In this document: positions 1-7,160 of the stretch, one piece after another
How positions within the stretch are numbered: the stretch's first letter is position 1
How the letters are laid out: the number at the start of each line of letters is the position of its first letter
NCBI GenBank assembly: GCA_024511045.1
Contig: JANEMG010000036.1
Coordinates: 1 to 11,783, forward strand
Reading direction: 5' to 3'
Length of the DNA: 11,783 bases
Origin: Gammaproteobacteria bacterium
Lineage (GTDB): Bacteria > Pseudomonadota > Gammaproteobacteria > Methylococcales > Methylomonadaceae
The notes under the pieces: generated by a model
What the model saw: the letters and a program-made list of their open reading frames with translations, nothing else
Told to the model about the DNA's origin: nothing
Databases searched by the model: none
Translations under genes and position numbers: made by a program

Positions 1-44
1 TTCTATGCCGGTTGCTGTGGACAGCCTCCGTTTGATTTGGTTTT

Positions 45-1905
45 GTGTGTTCATGCCGTGAAGCATGCAGCAAACGGTACATTTTGTCCAGATGTTTTTT
101 ATGGGTAAAGGGCAGAGCTAGAACCCTGTGGTCGAAATGGCTGGAGGGCTGGCAGGCGGTGCTGCTGGAACGGCGCTTCGGCAAGCAGGAGATTCTGGAG
201 TTCTATCTGAACCAGGTGCCCTATGCGGCAAACCGGCGCGGCGTCAAACAGGCCGCCCGCTACTATTTCGATCGCGACCTCGGGACTCTCAGCCACCGGG
301 AGATGCTGGCTCTGGTGGTTCTGGTCAGGGCGCCGTCGCGGCTGGACGGTTACCGGCATCACGGGGCCATGAACACCGGCATAGGCCAGCTGGCGGCGCG
401 TCTGCGGGACAGCGGTGATCTGTCGAAGACGCAGTTTCAAGCGCTGCAGAAGGAAACGCTGGTGTTGCACGAACCGGCACTGGACATCCATGCGGAACAT
501 TTCGTCCGCCATGTGCTGGCTCGAGTGCAGACACGGCAGCAGAACATCACCACGACCCTGGATGGCAGCCTGCAGAAGGCATTGCAGGGTATTCTGGATC
601 AGCGGCTGCGGGTGCTGCGGCAGCGTCAGGTAAACAATGGCGCCTTGCTGGTGGCCGAGCATGGCAGCGGCGAGGTGCTGGCCTGGGTGGTGGCGGGAGC
701 CAACGACAGCGACTGGCCGGGGGCGAAGATCGATGCAGTCACCGCCTATCGTCAGCCCGGTTCGGCAATGAAGCCCTTGCTGTATGCCCAGGCGCTGTCC
801 AGGGGCTGGACCGCGGCGACCGTGCTGGACGACGCGCCCCTGCAGGAGGCGGTGGGTGATGGACTGCATCGCTACCACAATTACAGCCGCAGACATTATG
901 GTCCGGTCAGTCTGCGGGAGGCACTGGCCAATTCGCTGAATATCCCGGCGCTGAAAACGATACAGTTCGTCGGTGTCGGCGCCTATCTGGATTTGCTCCG
1001 AGCGCTGGGTTTTGCCGGTCTGACCCGGCATCCGGACTATTATGGCGATGGTCTGGCGCTGGGCAATGCCGAAGTCACGCTGCTGGAACTGGTGCAGGCC
1101 TATGCGGTACTGGCGAACCGGGGCGTCTATCAGGAATTGCAAGTGCTCCGCCAGGAAGCGGCCGGCGAAGAGAAAAAGAGCATCTTTTCCCCGGAAGTCA
1201 GTTCCCTGGTGGGCAATATACTCGCCGACGGCACTGCCCGCCGCCTCGAATTCGGTACCGCGTCAGTCCTGAACATGCCGCGGCAGACGGCGGTGAAAAC
1301 GGGGACTTCCAGCGATTTCCGGGACAGCTGGACGATCGCCTACGATGACCGTTATGTGGTTGGCATCTGGATGGGCAACCTGGACAATTCAGAGACCGAT
1401 GGCATCACCGGCGCCGCCGGCCCCGGCTTGGTCATGCGCAGCGTGTTTTCGCTGCTGAACCGGCAAAGATCGGGGCGGGCGCTGTATCTCAGCCCTGAAC
1501 TGGTGAGCAGGAAAGTCTGCCTGGATGCCAGGGTGGGGCAGGTTGGCGAGGCAGACTGCCCGGCCGGAAAAACAGAATTGTTCGTCCCAGGAACCACGAC
1601 GCAGCGGGCAAGTGCCGTTGCCCCCCCGGTTAACGGAACTGCGCATCCGTCAGCCGACGCCCGGTCTGCAGCTGGCCGTGGACCCCCGGGTGCCATTGAC
1701 GAAACAGGCGTTTTCCTTTCAGCTGCAGGGAGCGGACGATGCCGACCGGGTCTCGTGGGTGGTCGATGGCAGGTTGCAGGGAGAGGGGTGGGGCGGACAA
1801 TGGTTGTGGCAACTGCAGCGCGGGGCACACCGCCTGCAGGCGGAGGTCCGGCGCTCCGGAATGCCGGACAGACAGATTCTGGAAGTGGATTTTATCGTCA
1901 AATGA
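45..1905 (+). pseudogene. pbpC: Penicillin-binding protein 1C, 5'-truncated and frameshifted
   Basis: PBP1C is a bifunctional inner-membrane peptidoglycan synthase with a glycosyltransferase domain, a transpeptidase domain and a small C-terminal BiPBP_C domain. Clear similarity starts near base 108 (KGRARTLWSKWLE) and continues through the late glycosyltransferase motif EILEFYLNQVPY. The transpeptidase motifs are intact: SAMK (762-773), SLN (933-941) and KTGTS (1296-1310). The membrane anchor, the catalytic-glutamate motif and the GGSTxTxQ motif are missing; the sequence before 108 is AT-richer and unlike the gene. At a run of seven C (1621-1627) the frame is lost. Protein-like sequence resumes one base later in the other frame (PRLTELRIRQPTPG...VSWVVDGRLQG...VDFIVK) as a typical BiPBP_C end, stopping at 1903-1905. 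Losing one C would restore one protein. The 45 GTG is only the first in-frame start and is probably not a real initiation site. A sequencing error at C7 is possible, but it would not explain the missing 5' part. Confidence 0.8.
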
Positions 1906-2417
1906 AGAGACTGTTTTTTGCCCTGTGGCCCGATGAAGCGACCCGGCAGCGTCTGCAGCAATTGACCAGGGCCTTGCGCCTGCCTGGGGCGAAACGGATC
2001 AGGCCGGAAAATATGCATGTCACGCTGGCTTTTTTGGGCAATGTCGACGAGCAGCTGCTGCCGGTCCTCGAAGAACAGGCGGCGGACATCGCCGTGCCGG
2101 GATTTTCGCTGCTGTTCGACAAGCTGGACTACTGGCGCAGACCCGGCATCGTCTGCCTGACCTGCAGCAATCCGGTACCGGTGGCGACGCAGCTGGTGCA
2201 GGACTTGTCCGTTGTCTGCACGGGGCTTGGTATCACGCTGGACGACAGGGAATTCAAGGCGCATGTCACGCTGGCAAGGCGCGTGCGCGGCAGGCCGGAT
2301 GTCAGCCTGGAGCCGCTGCCCTGGCCTGCCGATGCCTTCGTGCTGGTCGAATCGCAGACCTGGCCGGAAGGCGTGCAATACACGATTCTGCGCCGCTATC
2401 CTTTTTGTCAATCATGA
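1902..2417 (+). CDS. thpR: RNA 2',3'-cyclic phosphodiesterase (2'-5' RNA ligase family)
   Basis: This is a 171-residue member of the 2H phosphoesterase superfamily (LigT/ThpR), a cytosolic enzyme that opens RNA 2',3'-cyclic phosphates and can join 2'-5' half-tRNA ends in vitro. Both signature motifs are present: HVTLAFLG, with the first catalytic His at residue 39, and HVTLARR, with the second at residue 121. The opening MKRLFFALWPDEATR is typical of the family and the length is close to the usual 175-180. ATG 1902 overlaps the ancestral pbpC stop (TGA 1903-1905), and only a distant purine stretch (1881-1888) could act as a ribosome-binding site, so translation was probably coupled to pbpC. 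Because of the pbpC frameshift, this gene is now in the same open frame as the pbpC transpeptidase region. I treat the ATGA start as real because the fused stretch between them is not protein-like. Confidence 0.88.
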   Translation: MKRLFFALWPDEATRQRLQQLTRALRLPGAKRIRPENMHVTLAFLGNVDEQLLPVLEEQAADIAVPGFSLLFDKLDYWRRPGIVCLTCSNPVPVATQLVQDLSVVCTGLGITLDDREFKAHVTLARRVRGRPDVSLEPLPWPADAFVLVESQTWPEGVQYTILRRYPFCQS

Positions 2418-2433
2418 CTATCCCATCTTATCG

Positions 2434-2453
2434 CTGTATGTGATAATAAACAG
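2434..2453 (+). promoter_or_regulatory. Candidate recA extended -10 with a degenerate SOS half-site
   Basis: In the 158-base thpR-recA gap, TG-T-GATAAT (2439-2447) fits an extended -10 element with five of six bases of TATAAT. I see no good -35 at the right spacing. It overlaps CTGTAT (2434-2439), which matches the left half of a gammaproteobacterial LexA box, but the CAG expected ten bases later is TAA; the nearest CAG (2451-2453) lies four bases too far. A small GC hairpin (CCCGC-GACG-GCGGG, 2479-2492) sits in the leader. The promoter is plausible; LexA control is not shown. Confidence 0.35.
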
Positions 2454-2575
2454 TTTTACCGGGCTTTCTTTTAGGCTTCCCGCGACGGCGGGTTCCGTCC
2501 GGACAGGTCTGGTTTTGCCGTCATTCGCTACAGATTGCCGGCTGCAGTCGGGCAAATCAACAATAGGTCATGCAA

Positions 2576-3604
2576 ATGGATGAAAACAAAAAGAAAGCGC
2601 TGGGTGCGGCGCTGACGCAGATTGAAAAGCAGTTCGGCAAGGGAGCCGTGATGCGCATGGGTGATGTGGCTGCCAGTCGCGATATCGAGGTCGTCCCGAG
2701 CGGTTCGCTGGCGCTGGACATCGCTCTGGGCTGCGGTGGTCTGCCCCGCGGCCGGGTGATCGAAATCTATGGTCCGGAATCCTCGGGCAAGACCACGCTG
2801 ACCCTGTCGGTGATCGCGGAAATGCAGAAGCTGGGGGGCGCGGCTGCCTTCATCGACGCCGAGCATGCCCTGGACCCGTCCTATGCCGAGAAAATCGGCG
2901 TCAACGTCGACGATCTGCTGGTTTCGCAGCCGGATACCGGCGAACAGGCGCTGGAAATCACCGACATGCTGGTGCGTTCCGGCGCGGTGGATATCGTGGT
3001 CGTCGATTCGGTCGCGGCATTGACCCCCAAGGCCGAGATCGAAGGTGAAATGGGTGATTCGCACATGGGACTGCAGGCACGGCTGATGTCCCAGGCCCTG
3101 CGCAAGCTCACCGCCAACATCAAGCGCTCCAACACCATGGTGATCTTCATCAACCAGATCCGAATGAAAATCGGCGTCATGTTCGGCAACCCGGAAACCA
3201 CCACCGGCGGCAACGCGCTGAAATTCTATTCCTCGGTGCGCCTGGATATCCGCCGCATCGGTTCGATCAAGAAGGGTGATGAAATCATCGGCAACGAGAC
3301 CCGGGTCAAGGTGGTCAAGAACAAGGTGGCGCCGCCTTTCAAGCAGGCGGAATTCGAGATTCTCTATGGTGAAGGCATTTCCTTTCTGGGCGAGCTGATC
3401 AATCTGGGCGTCAAATACGGCTTCGTGCAGAAATCGGGGTCCTGGTACAGCTACGAGAATGAAAAGATCGGTCAGGGCAAGGACAATGCCAAGACCTACC
3501 TGAAGGAAAACCCGGAAAAGACCGGGCAGCTGGAAGCGCAGATACGCGCCGAAGTGTTCGGCAGTGACGACAAGCAGCCGGCGGGGGAGACTGCCGCTGA
3601 ATAG
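2576..3604 (+). CDS. recA: Recombinase RecA
   Basis: RecA is the DNA-dependent ATPase that forms filaments on single-stranded DNA for homologous recombination and triggers LexA self-cleavage. The 342-residue protein is full length. It has the N-terminal oligomerisation helix (DENKKKALGAALTQIEKQFGKGAVMRMGD), Walker A GPESSGKT at residues 66-73, the DAEHALDP segment, the L1-L2 region with FINQIRMKIGVMFGNPETTTGGNALKFY, and an acidic C-terminal tail. Two in-frame ATGs lie at 2570 and 2576. I chose 2576 because AGG at 2565-2567 is 8 bases away, a good ribosome-binding distance, against only 2 for the first ATG, and because MDENK matches the usual family start. The recX frame overlaps its 3' end. 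Confidence 0.98.
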   Translation: MDENKKKALGAALTQIEKQFGKGAVMRMGDVAASRDIEVVPSGSLALDIALGCGGLPRGRVIEIYGPESSGKTTLTLSVIAEMQKLGGAAAFIDAEHALDPSYAEKIGVNVDDLLVSQPDTGEQALEITDMLVRSGAVDIVVVDSVAALTPKAEIEGEMGDSHMGLQARLMSQALRKLTANIKRSNTMVIFINQIRMKIGVMFGNPETTTGGNALKFYSSVRLDIRRIGSIKKGDEIIGNETRVKVVKNKVAPPFKQAEFEILYGEGISFLGELINLGVKYGFVQKSGSWYSYENEKIGQGKDNAKTYLKENPEKTGQLEAQIRAEVFGSDDKQPAGETAAE

Positions 3605-4064
3605 TAGCAGCGAAGCTGAAATCCGGAAAATCTGCCTGCAACTGCTGGCGAGACGCGAACACAGCCGGCGGGAACTGCAGCAGAAGCTGCGCGGCCGGGG
3701 CTTTGCCGGGGATGACATGCGGCGGGTCATCGATGATCTGGCGGAGAATGGCTGGCAGAGCGACCGGCGCTTCGCCGAAAGCTATGCTAGGCAGCGTATG
3801 GAAAAGGGCTATGGGCCGCTGCGCATCGGCAATGAACTGCGCCAGAGAGGCATCGAGGATTTCGATCTGGACGGCGTCATGGAGCAGTTGGCGGAGAGCT
3901 GGGATGAGCTTCTGGACAGGCTCTACGCCAGGAAATTCCCTGGCCAGAAGGCAATGAAGCACCGTGAATGGGCTAGGCGTAGCCGTTTCCTGCTGCAGCG
4001 CGGGTTTGGCGGTGAAGCGGTCAAGGCGTTGTTGCAGCGGCTGGCAATTACGCTGGAACCCTGA
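3564..4064 (+). CDS. recX: Regulatory protein RecX
   Basis: RecX binds RecA filaments, limits their growth and inhibits RecA activity; it is usually encoded directly after recA, as here. The protein is helical and charged, with recognisable RecX repeats: the REHSRRELQQKLRGRGF segment, then DDLAENGWQSDRRFAESYARQRMEKGYGPLRIGNELRQRGI, and a C-terminal KHREWARRSRFLLQRGFGGEAVKALL segment. From GTG 3564 it is 166 residues and overlaps recA by 41 bases. That GTG has no visible ribosome-binding site. A CTG at 3597 in the same frame lies 7 bases after a strong GGGGGAG (3583-3589), giving a 155-residue protein that overlaps recA by only 8 bases, so the true start may be there. Identity is firm; the start is uncertain. 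Confidence 0.9.
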   Translation: MTTSSRRGRLPLNSSSEAEIRKICLQLLARREHSRRELQQKLRGRGFAGDDMRRVIDDLAENGWQSDRRFAESYARQRMEKGYGPLRIGNELRQRGIEDFDLDGVMEQLAESWDELLDRLYARKFPGQKAMKHREWARRSRFLLQRGFGGEAVKALLQRLAITLEP

Positions 4065-4169
4065 CGGCGTCGATGGCATGACCAACTGCAGCGCTGCTGA
4101 AAAGAACCAGGCCGGACCGGTTGGCCGCTTGAAAACGAACTCTAAAACTTCAGTGATTCAGTATCTATC

Positions 4170-6785
4170 ATGAAAAACATGACCAGCGCGGAACTGCGCT
4201 CCGCCTTTCTAGAATTTTTCCGGGAACGGGGACACACCATTCTTCCCTCCAGTTCGCTGGTGCCGGACAACGACCCGACCCTGCTGTTCACCAATGCCGG
4301 CATGGTGCAGTTCAAGAACGTGTTTCTGGGTCGGGAGCACCGGGACTATGTGCGTGCGGCGACCAGCCAGCGCTGTGTGCGCGCCGGCGGCAAGCACAAC
4401 GACCTGGAAAATGTCGGTTATACCGCGCGCCATCATACCTTTTTCGAGATGCTGGGCAATTTCAGCTTCGGTGACTATTTCAAGCGCGAGGCGATTCAAT
4501 ACGCCTGGGATTTTCTGACCGGAGAACTGGCCATACCCTCCGACAAGCTATGGATATCGGTGTATGCCGAAGACCAGGAGGCGGAGCGGATCTGGCTGCA
4601 GGAAATCGGCGTCGACCCGGAGCGCTTTTCCAGAATCGCCACCAAGGACAACTTCTGGTCCATGGGCGATGTCGGCCCCTGCGGGCCCTGTACGGAAATC
4701 TTCTATGACCATGGCGAGGAGATAGCGGGCGGCCCCCCCGGGTCGCCGGACGAAGACGGCGACCGTTACATCGAAATCTGGAACCTGGTGTTCATGCAGT
4801 ACGACCGTTCCGCAGACGGCACCCTGACGCCGCTGCCGAAACCTTCCGTCGATACCGGCATGGGCCTGGAACGCATCGCCGCGGTTGTGCAGGGCGTACA
4901 CAGCAATTACGAGATCGATCTGTTCCAGGGCCTGGTCGAGGCGGCCGCCGCGATTGCCGGGGTCAAGGATCTGTCGCACAGTTCACTCAGGGTGATCGCG
5001 GATCACATCCGCTCCTGCGCCTTCCTGATCGTCGACGGCGTGATGCCCTCTAACGAGGGCAGGGGCTATGTGCTGCGCAGGATCATCCGCCGGGCGATCC
5101 GGCACGGCTACCGGCTGGGGATTCGCGAGGTGTTTTTCTATCGGCTTGTGGAGCCCCTGGTCCGGGAAATGGGCGAGGCCTTTCCCGAGCTGGCCGAGGC
5201 GCAGGAGCAGGTCGAGCGGGTGCTGAAGAAAGAGGAGCAACGCTTTGCCGAAACCCTGGAACAGGGCATGAAGATCCTGGAATCCTGCGTCGAGAAAATG
5301 CAGGGGAACGTCATTCCCGGCGATACCGTGTTTCTGCTCTACGATACCTACGGCTTTCCGGTGGACCTGACCGCCGATTTCGCCCGCGAGCACAACCTCG
5401 GCATCGACCAGCAGGGCTTCGAACAGGCCATGCAGGCGCAGCGACAGCGTGCCCGTGCCGCCAGTCATTTCGATGCCGACTACGATCGGGACATCGAACT
5501 GGACGGCGAAACCCGTTTCACCGGCTATGACCATTTGCAGAACGAAGCGGAAATTCTCGGCTTGTTCAGGGAAGGTCAGGCCGTCGATCAGTTGCAGGAC
5601 GGCGAGGAAGGCGTCGTCGTACTGGACAGGACACCGTTCTATGCCGAGTCGGGTGGGCAGGTCGGTGATTTTGGTACATTGCAGACCGATACGGCCGTTT
5701 TTCAGGTCGGTGACACGCAAAAACAGGGCGACAAACTGTTCCTGCACAAGGGCAGACTGAAGCAGGGCGTGCTCCGGGTTGGAGAAACCTGCACCGCCAG
5801 TGTCGACCAGGCAGCCAGACAGGCCACCGCTCTGAACCATACCGCGACGCACCTGCTGCATGCGGCGCTGCGCCAGGTATTGGGCGAGCATGTGACGCAG
5901 AAGGGTTCGCTGGTGGATGCCGAACGGCTGCGCTTCGATTTCTCCCATTTCGAACCGATGTCGCCGGCTGAAATCAGCGCCGTGGAGCGCATCGTCAACG
6001 AACAGATCCGGCTGAACAATCCGGTGGTCGCAGAGGTCATGGCCAGGGACGATGCCATGCAGGCCGGCGCCATGGCGCTGTTCGGCGAGAAATACGGCGA
6101 CCGGGTGCGTGTGCTGCGCATCGGTGAATTCTCCACCGAGCTGTGCGGAGGTACGCACGTACAACGCACCGGGGAGATCGGGGTTTTCAAGATCATCGCC
6201 GAAACCGGCGTGGCTGCCGGGGTGCGCCGCATCGAGGCCATTACCGGCGCGGCGGCAATCGACTGGCTTGCCCGCCGGGAAGAGATTCTGACCGACATCG
6301 CGGCAATGCTGAAAAGCTCTACCGACAGCGCGGCCGACAAGGTCCGGCAGTTGCTGGAGAAGAACCGCAATCTGGAAAAACAGCTGGAACGTCTGAAATC
6401 GAAACTGGCCAGTTCCGCCGGCGGCGAGTTGTCCGCGCGGGCTGTGGACGTACAAGGCATCAAGGTGCTGGCCGTGAAGCTGGAGGATGTCGATGCCAAG
6501 GCCATGCGCGAGATGGTCGACCAGCTGAAAAACAAGCTGGGCAGTTCGGCGATCATGCTGGCCACTGTCACAGGCGGCAAGGTCAGCCTGATCGCCGGTG
6601 TCAGCAAGGATCTGACCAGCAGGTTGAAGGCCGGTGATCTGGTCAACGCCGTGGCCACGAAGGTGGGGGGCAAAGGCGGCGGCACACCGGACATGGCACA
6701 GGCGGGAGGCAGCGACCCTGCGGCACTGGATGCAGCATTGGCGGCGGTACCCGATTGGGTGCGGGATAGACTGCAGGCAGGATGA
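4170..6785 (+). CDS. alaS: Alanine--tRNA ligase
   Basis: AlaRS is a cytosolic class II aminoacyl-tRNA synthetase that charges tRNA-Ala and hydrolyses Ser- and Gly-tRNA-Ala. The 871-residue protein is complete. The catalytic domain opens MTSAELRSAFLEFFRERGH and holds the segment RCVRAGGKHNDLENVGYTARHHTFFEMLGNFSFGDYFK. The editing domain has zinc ligands HTATH (H557, H561) and CGGTH (C659, H663). The C-terminal oligomerisation/C-Ala domain ends with the GGKGGGTPDMAQAGG segment. ATG 4170 and the in-frame ATG 4179 both lack a clear ribosome-binding site, so the start is uncertain by three residues. It follows recX by 105 bases; a TTGAAA at 4129-4134 could be a -35, but I find no matching -10. Confidence 0.98.
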   Translation: MKNMTSAELRSAFLEFFRERGHTILPSSSLVPDNDPTLLFTNAGMVQFKNVFLGREHRDYVRAATSQRCVRAGGKHNDLENVGYTARHHTFFEMLGNFSFGDYFKREAIQYAWDFLTGELAIPSDKLWISVYAEDQEAERIWLQEIGVDPERFSRIATKDNFWSMGDVGPCGPCTEIFYDHGEEIAGGPPGSPDEDGDRYIEIWNLVFMQYDRSADGTLTPLPKPSVDTGMGLERIAAVVQGVHSNYEIDLFQGLVEAAAAIAGVKDLSHSSLRVIADHIRSCAFLIVDGVMPSNEGRGYVLRRIIRRAIRHGYRLGIREVFFYRLVEPLVREMGEAFPELAEAQEQVERVLKKEEQRFAETLEQGMKILESCVEKMQGNVIPGDTVFLLYDTYGFPVDLTADFAREHNLGIDQQGFEQAMQAQRQRARAASHFDADYDRDIELDGETRFTGYDHLQNEAEILGLFREGQAVDQLQDGEEGVVVLDRTPFYAESGGQVGDFGTLQTDTAVFQVGDTQKQGDKLFLHKGRLKQGVLRVGETCTASVDQAARQATALNHTATHLLHAALRQVLGEHVTQKGSLVDAERLRFDFSHFEPMSPAEISAVERIVNEQIRLNNPVVAEVMARDDAMQAGAMALFGEKYGDRVRVLRIGEFSTELCGGTHVQRTGEIGVFKIIAETGVAAGVRRIEAITGAAAIDWLARREEILTDIAAMLKSSTDSAADKVRQLLEKNRNLEKQLERLKSKLASSAGGELSARAVDVQGIKVLAVKLEDVDAKAMREMVDQLKNKLGSSAIMLATVTGGKVSLIAGVSKDLTSRLKAGDLVNAVATKVGGKGGGTPDMAQAGGSDPAALDAALAAVPDWVRDRLQAG

Positions 6786-6833
6786 CGGGTATTGCCGTAA
6801 TGGCAACAGGTGGATGCAGGACTGCTGTAAAAG

Positions 6834-7078
6834 CACAGAGAACACAGAGCGTTGCAAGCCATGCCGACCTTCAGATTGCAGGGTACGCATCGCGCACCAG
6901 ACGGCGTGATTTTACGGTTTTTGTTGCAATGGTTCGCGGTGCATACTCTGCCAAGGTGTTTTTATCAAATTTGCCAAAGAAGAATAATGAAACCCACTGC
7001 ACACGGAATGGCAAGATTTACTGAATCGCCAATATGGAATGGAATATTCCAATATTCAAAACCTCCGTGCCCTCTGTG
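6834..7078. repeat. Degenerate intergenic element bounded by CACAGAG inverted repeats
   Basis: The 375 bases between alaS and lysC hold no believable gene. Near its ends are 16-base arms in inverted orientation: CACAGAGAACACAGAG (6834-6849) and CTCCGTGCCCTCTGTG (7063-7078), pairing at 13 of 16 positions. The interior is AT-richer than the flanking genes and includes a second inverted-repeat pair and the perfect 12-base palindrome TGGAATATTCCA (7040-7051). I see no target-site duplication and no transposase. I read it as the remnant of a non-coding repeat element; whether it is multicopy in this genome cannot be told from one window. Confidence 0.5.
6876..6953. repeat. Inverted repeat nested inside the alaS-lysC element
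   Basis: A left arm of 24 bases (6876-6899, core GGTACGCATCGCGCACCA) and a right arm of 24 bases (6930-6953, core TGGTTCGCGGTGCATAC) are reverse complements at 19 of 24 positions, separated by 30 bases. The RNA could fold into a long imperfect hairpin. There is no T-run after it, so it is not a terminator. The arms differ in sequence from the outer CACAGAG arms, so it may be a separate small palindromic element. Confidence 0.55.
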
Positions 7079-7110
7079 GTGAAATACAAGGCAGGCATCA
7101 TCCGAACCGT

Positions 7111-7134
7111 GATCGACTGCCAGGCAGATCGATC
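7111..7134 (+). promoter_or_regulatory. Hairpin in the lysC 5' region
   Basis: GATCGACTGCC (7111-7121) pairs with GGCAG-A-TCGATC (7123-7134), giving 11 potential base pairs with a single bulged A, in practice with a small CCAGG-type loop. It ends 26 bases before the lysC start and has no T-run, so it is not an intrinsic terminator. It could be a protein-binding palindrome or an mRNA structure; its function is unknown. I find no lysine-riboswitch sequence here. Confidence 0.35.
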
Positions 7135-7160
7135 ATTTAACTGAACAACACGAAGCAATA

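Noticed and set aside
45..2417. A genuine 790-residue PBP1C-ThpR fusion protein
   Set aside because: The 90-odd residues between the two parts are not protein-like in that frame, while the other frame encodes the expected BiPBP_C domain and ends in an ATGA overlap with thpR.
4983..6890. Long open frame on the minus strand opposite alaS (635 residues)
   Set aside because: It mirrors the codon pattern of a well-conserved alaS, its translation resembles no family I know, and GC-rich genes often open the opposite strand.
6782..7082. Small open frames in the alaS-lysC gap
   Set aside because: They have no ribosome-binding site, run through inverted-repeat arms and have no protein-like composition.
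6786..7160. Lysine riboswitch upstream of lysC
   Set aside because: I see none of the conserved L-box core; the gap is taken up by repeat arms and a simple hairpin without a terminator.
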